A stretch of 7,370 nucleotides of DNA. It comes from Gammaproteobacteria bacterium. Its GTDB lineage: Bacteria > Pseudomonadota > Gammaproteobacteria > Granulosicoccales > Granulosicoccaceae. Positions 6,165 through 7,370 of this stretch are shown here, piece by piece. The position numbers were made by a program, and so were the translations under genes. The stretch is taken from the NCBI GenBank assembly GCA_003511825.1, contig DOIU01000526.1:1-7370 (forward strand), read 5' to 3'. Numbering within the stretch: the stretch's first letter is position 1; each line of letters begins with the position of its first letter. Under the pieces are notes generated by a model. The model worked only from the letters and a program-made list of their open reading frames with translations, was not told where the DNA came from and made no database searches.

Positions 6165-7361
6165 ATGAGAATTTCCAGTGCCTATTTTTCCCGTCAACTT
6201 GCCAGCGACTACATGCGCAAGCAAAGTGAGCTGGCGATTACCCAAGGGCAACTTGCCAGCGGTAAGAAGATCAATCGTCCCTCGGATGACCCTGCCGTAG
6301 CCGTTGTCAACAGCAGCTTGAAACAGACGTCCAGCCAGTTTAAACAGTATGATCGCAACAGCACGTTTGCTGAGGCGCGCCTGGCGATGGAAGAGACGGC
6401 GCTGGGCAGTATCTCTAACGTGCTGCTGCGGATGAAAGAACTCGCCTTGGCCGTGAACAACGACACTCTGTCACCGAATGACAATGCCGCCTATCTGGCG
6501 GAAGTCGAACAGCAGTTCCTGGAGCTGGTTGACTACTCAAACACCGCTGACGCCAACGGCGATTTTCTGTTCGCCGGCAACAAAGTCGGCAATAAACCGT
6601 TCGTCGGTAATAAGAACATCAGCTACCACGGCGACGATGAAGCCAAGTCTATTCAGATTGGCGCTGGAAGAACCGTCGCCTCCAGCGACACCGGCGCTGA
6701 TGTGTTTCTGCGCATCCGCAACGGCAATGGCGATCTGAAGGTCAGCGCCGATTCGGCCAACACGGGCAGCGGCACTGTATCTCCCGCATCGGTCACTGAC
6801 CGGTCAACCTTCACCAAAGACGATTACCGCATCACGTTCACCAGCCCGACGACATTTGACGTGATTAACGAAACGACCGGCGCAACAGAGCTGAGCGCGC
6901 AACCCTACGCTACCGGTGAAAACATTGAGTTCGCTGGCATACAGGTGGATGTAACGGGCGCGCCTGCGGCGGGTGATTCATTCACCGTCAAACCCAGCAC
7001 AAACCAAGATCTATTCACCACCGTGAATAACTTCATTGATGTTCTCAACACGAATCCGACGAATGCATCAGAGAAAGCACTGAGAAAGCAAAACATCAAT
7101 GGGTTTATCAGTGATTTGAACCAAGCGTTTGAACACATTAACGCCAAGCGTAGCCAAGTGGGCACCCGCCTTGTCTATATTGACAGCTCTCGTGCCGAGA
7201 ACGAGGCCATCAAATACCAAATAGACACTACGATCTCGGGTTTTGAGGATCTGGACTACGCAGAAGCGGTTACCCGGCTTGAATCACAAGCCAATTCCCT
7301 CCAGGCCTTACAGGCAAGCTTTGGCCGGATAGAGGGCCTGACAATCTTTAATTATCTGTAG
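6165..7361 (+). CDS. flgL: Flagellar hook-associated protein 3 (hook-filament junction) FlgL
   Basis: FlgL forms the second junction ring, between FlgK and the flagellin filament, and is homologous to flagellin at both ends. It has 398 residues, about 80 more than the E. coli protein (317). The N-terminal flagellin-like domain begins RISSAYFSRQLASDYMRKQS and contains QLASGKKINRPSDDPAVAV (29-47); ANGDFLFAGNK (130-140) is a conserved FlgL marker. A beta-rich insertion at about 201-278 is the same module found twice in FlgK and accounts for most of the extra length. The C-terminal domain has NAKRSQVGTRLVYIDSSRAE (326-345), then SGFEDLDYAEAVTRLESQAN (358-377), ending in a typical LTIFNYL. There is no signal peptide and no cysteine, as expected for a type III exported external subunit. 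It is the last gene in the window; whether the operon continues to flagellin genes cannot be seen. Confidence 0.98.
   Translation: MRISSAYFSRQLASDYMRKQSELAITQGQLASGKKINRPSDDPAVAVVNSSLKQTSSQFKQYDRNSTFAEARLAMEETALGSISNVLLRMKELALAVNNDTLSPNDNAAYLAEVEQQFLELVDYSNTADANGDFLFAGNKVGNKPFVGNKNISYHGDDEAKSIQIGAGRTVASSDTGADVFLRIRNGNGDLKVSADSANTGSGTVSPASVTDRSTFTKDDYRITFTSPTTFDVINETTGATELSAQPYATGENIEFAGIQVDVTGAPAAGDSFTVKPSTNQDLFTTVNNFIDVLNTNPTNASEKALRKQNINGFISDLNQAFEHINAKRSQVGTRLVYIDSSRAENEAIKYQIDTTISGFEDLDYAEAVTRLESQANSLQALQASFGRIEGLTIFNYL
6765..6998 (+). repeat. FlgK/FlgL shared module, copy in FlgL (residues 201-278)
   Basis: Protein-level repeat. Its first part (GSGTVSPASVTD, then DDYRITF) resembles FlgK copy A, and its second part (TFDVINETT, then PYATGENIEFAGIQVDVTG and GDSFTVKP) resembles FlgK copy B. 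Its length of about 78 residues corresponds to the excess of this FlgL over the enterobacterial form. Confidence 0.7.
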
Positions 7362-7370
7362 TACTTTTTT

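Noticed and set aside
5781..6251. 156-codon open frame on the minus strand across the flgK-flgL junction
   Set aside because: It is opposite conserved C-terminal flgK and N-terminal flgL codons and looks like a by-product of codon bias.
7323..7370. Possible terminator after flgL: short GGCC inverted repeat and a six-T run at the window end
   Set aside because: The stem would be only 4 base pairs, lies within flgL, and is about 26 bases away from the T-run; the sequence after the T-run is not visible.
1..7370. Search for an undescribed system, CRISPR array, mobile element, tRNA or attachment site
   Set aside because: All but about 90 bases are covered by seven recognisable flagellar genes; no direct-repeat array, transposase, tRNA-like fold or terminal inverted repeats were visible by eye.

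Overview
The window is a continuous piece of a flagellar structural operon from a Gram-negative, Proteobacteria-like cell, most likely a gammaproteobacterium. All seven genes lie on the + strand in the canonical order flgF (5' end cut by the window edge), flgG, flgH, flgI, flgJ, flgK, flgL. The Gram-negative assignment rests on the outer-membrane L-ring lipoprotein FlgH and the periplasmic P-ring protein FlgI. The beta/gammaproteobacterial leaning rests on a two-domain FlgJ (rod cap plus muramidase) and on the gene order. I cannot name the genus. Base composition looks moderately GC-rich and even throughout, with no sign of transfer.

Layout: 1-671 flgF (distal/proximal rod subunit, first codons missing); 697-1482 flgG (distal rod); 1494-2183 flgH (L-ring); 2199-3299 flgI (P-ring); 3307-4260 flgJ (rod cap and peptidoglycan hydrolase); 4281-6161 flgK (hook-filament junction protein HAP1); 6165-7361 flgL (junction protein HAP3). 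Gaps between genes are only 3 to 25 bases, so the block reads as one transcription unit with strong translational coupling. No intergenic stretch is long enough to hide another gene. The last 9 bases hold a T-run with no convincing hairpin before it.

The products work in assembly order. FlgF and FlgG build the rod through the periplasm while FlgJ caps it and cuts peptidoglycan. FlgI and FlgH form the P- and L-ring bushing around the rod. FlgK and FlgL then join the hook (made elsewhere) to the flagellin filament.

This is mostly an ordinary, well-known locus and I see no previously undescribed system in it. Three things deserve a second look. A roughly 70-residue beta-rich module appears twice in FlgK and once in FlgL. 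A good candidate sigma-28 (FliA) promoter sits inside the 3' end of flgJ ahead of flgKL. All seven proteins are free of cysteine except for the single lipidation cysteine of FlgH, so FlgI cannot form the disulfide known for the enterobacterial P-ring protein.
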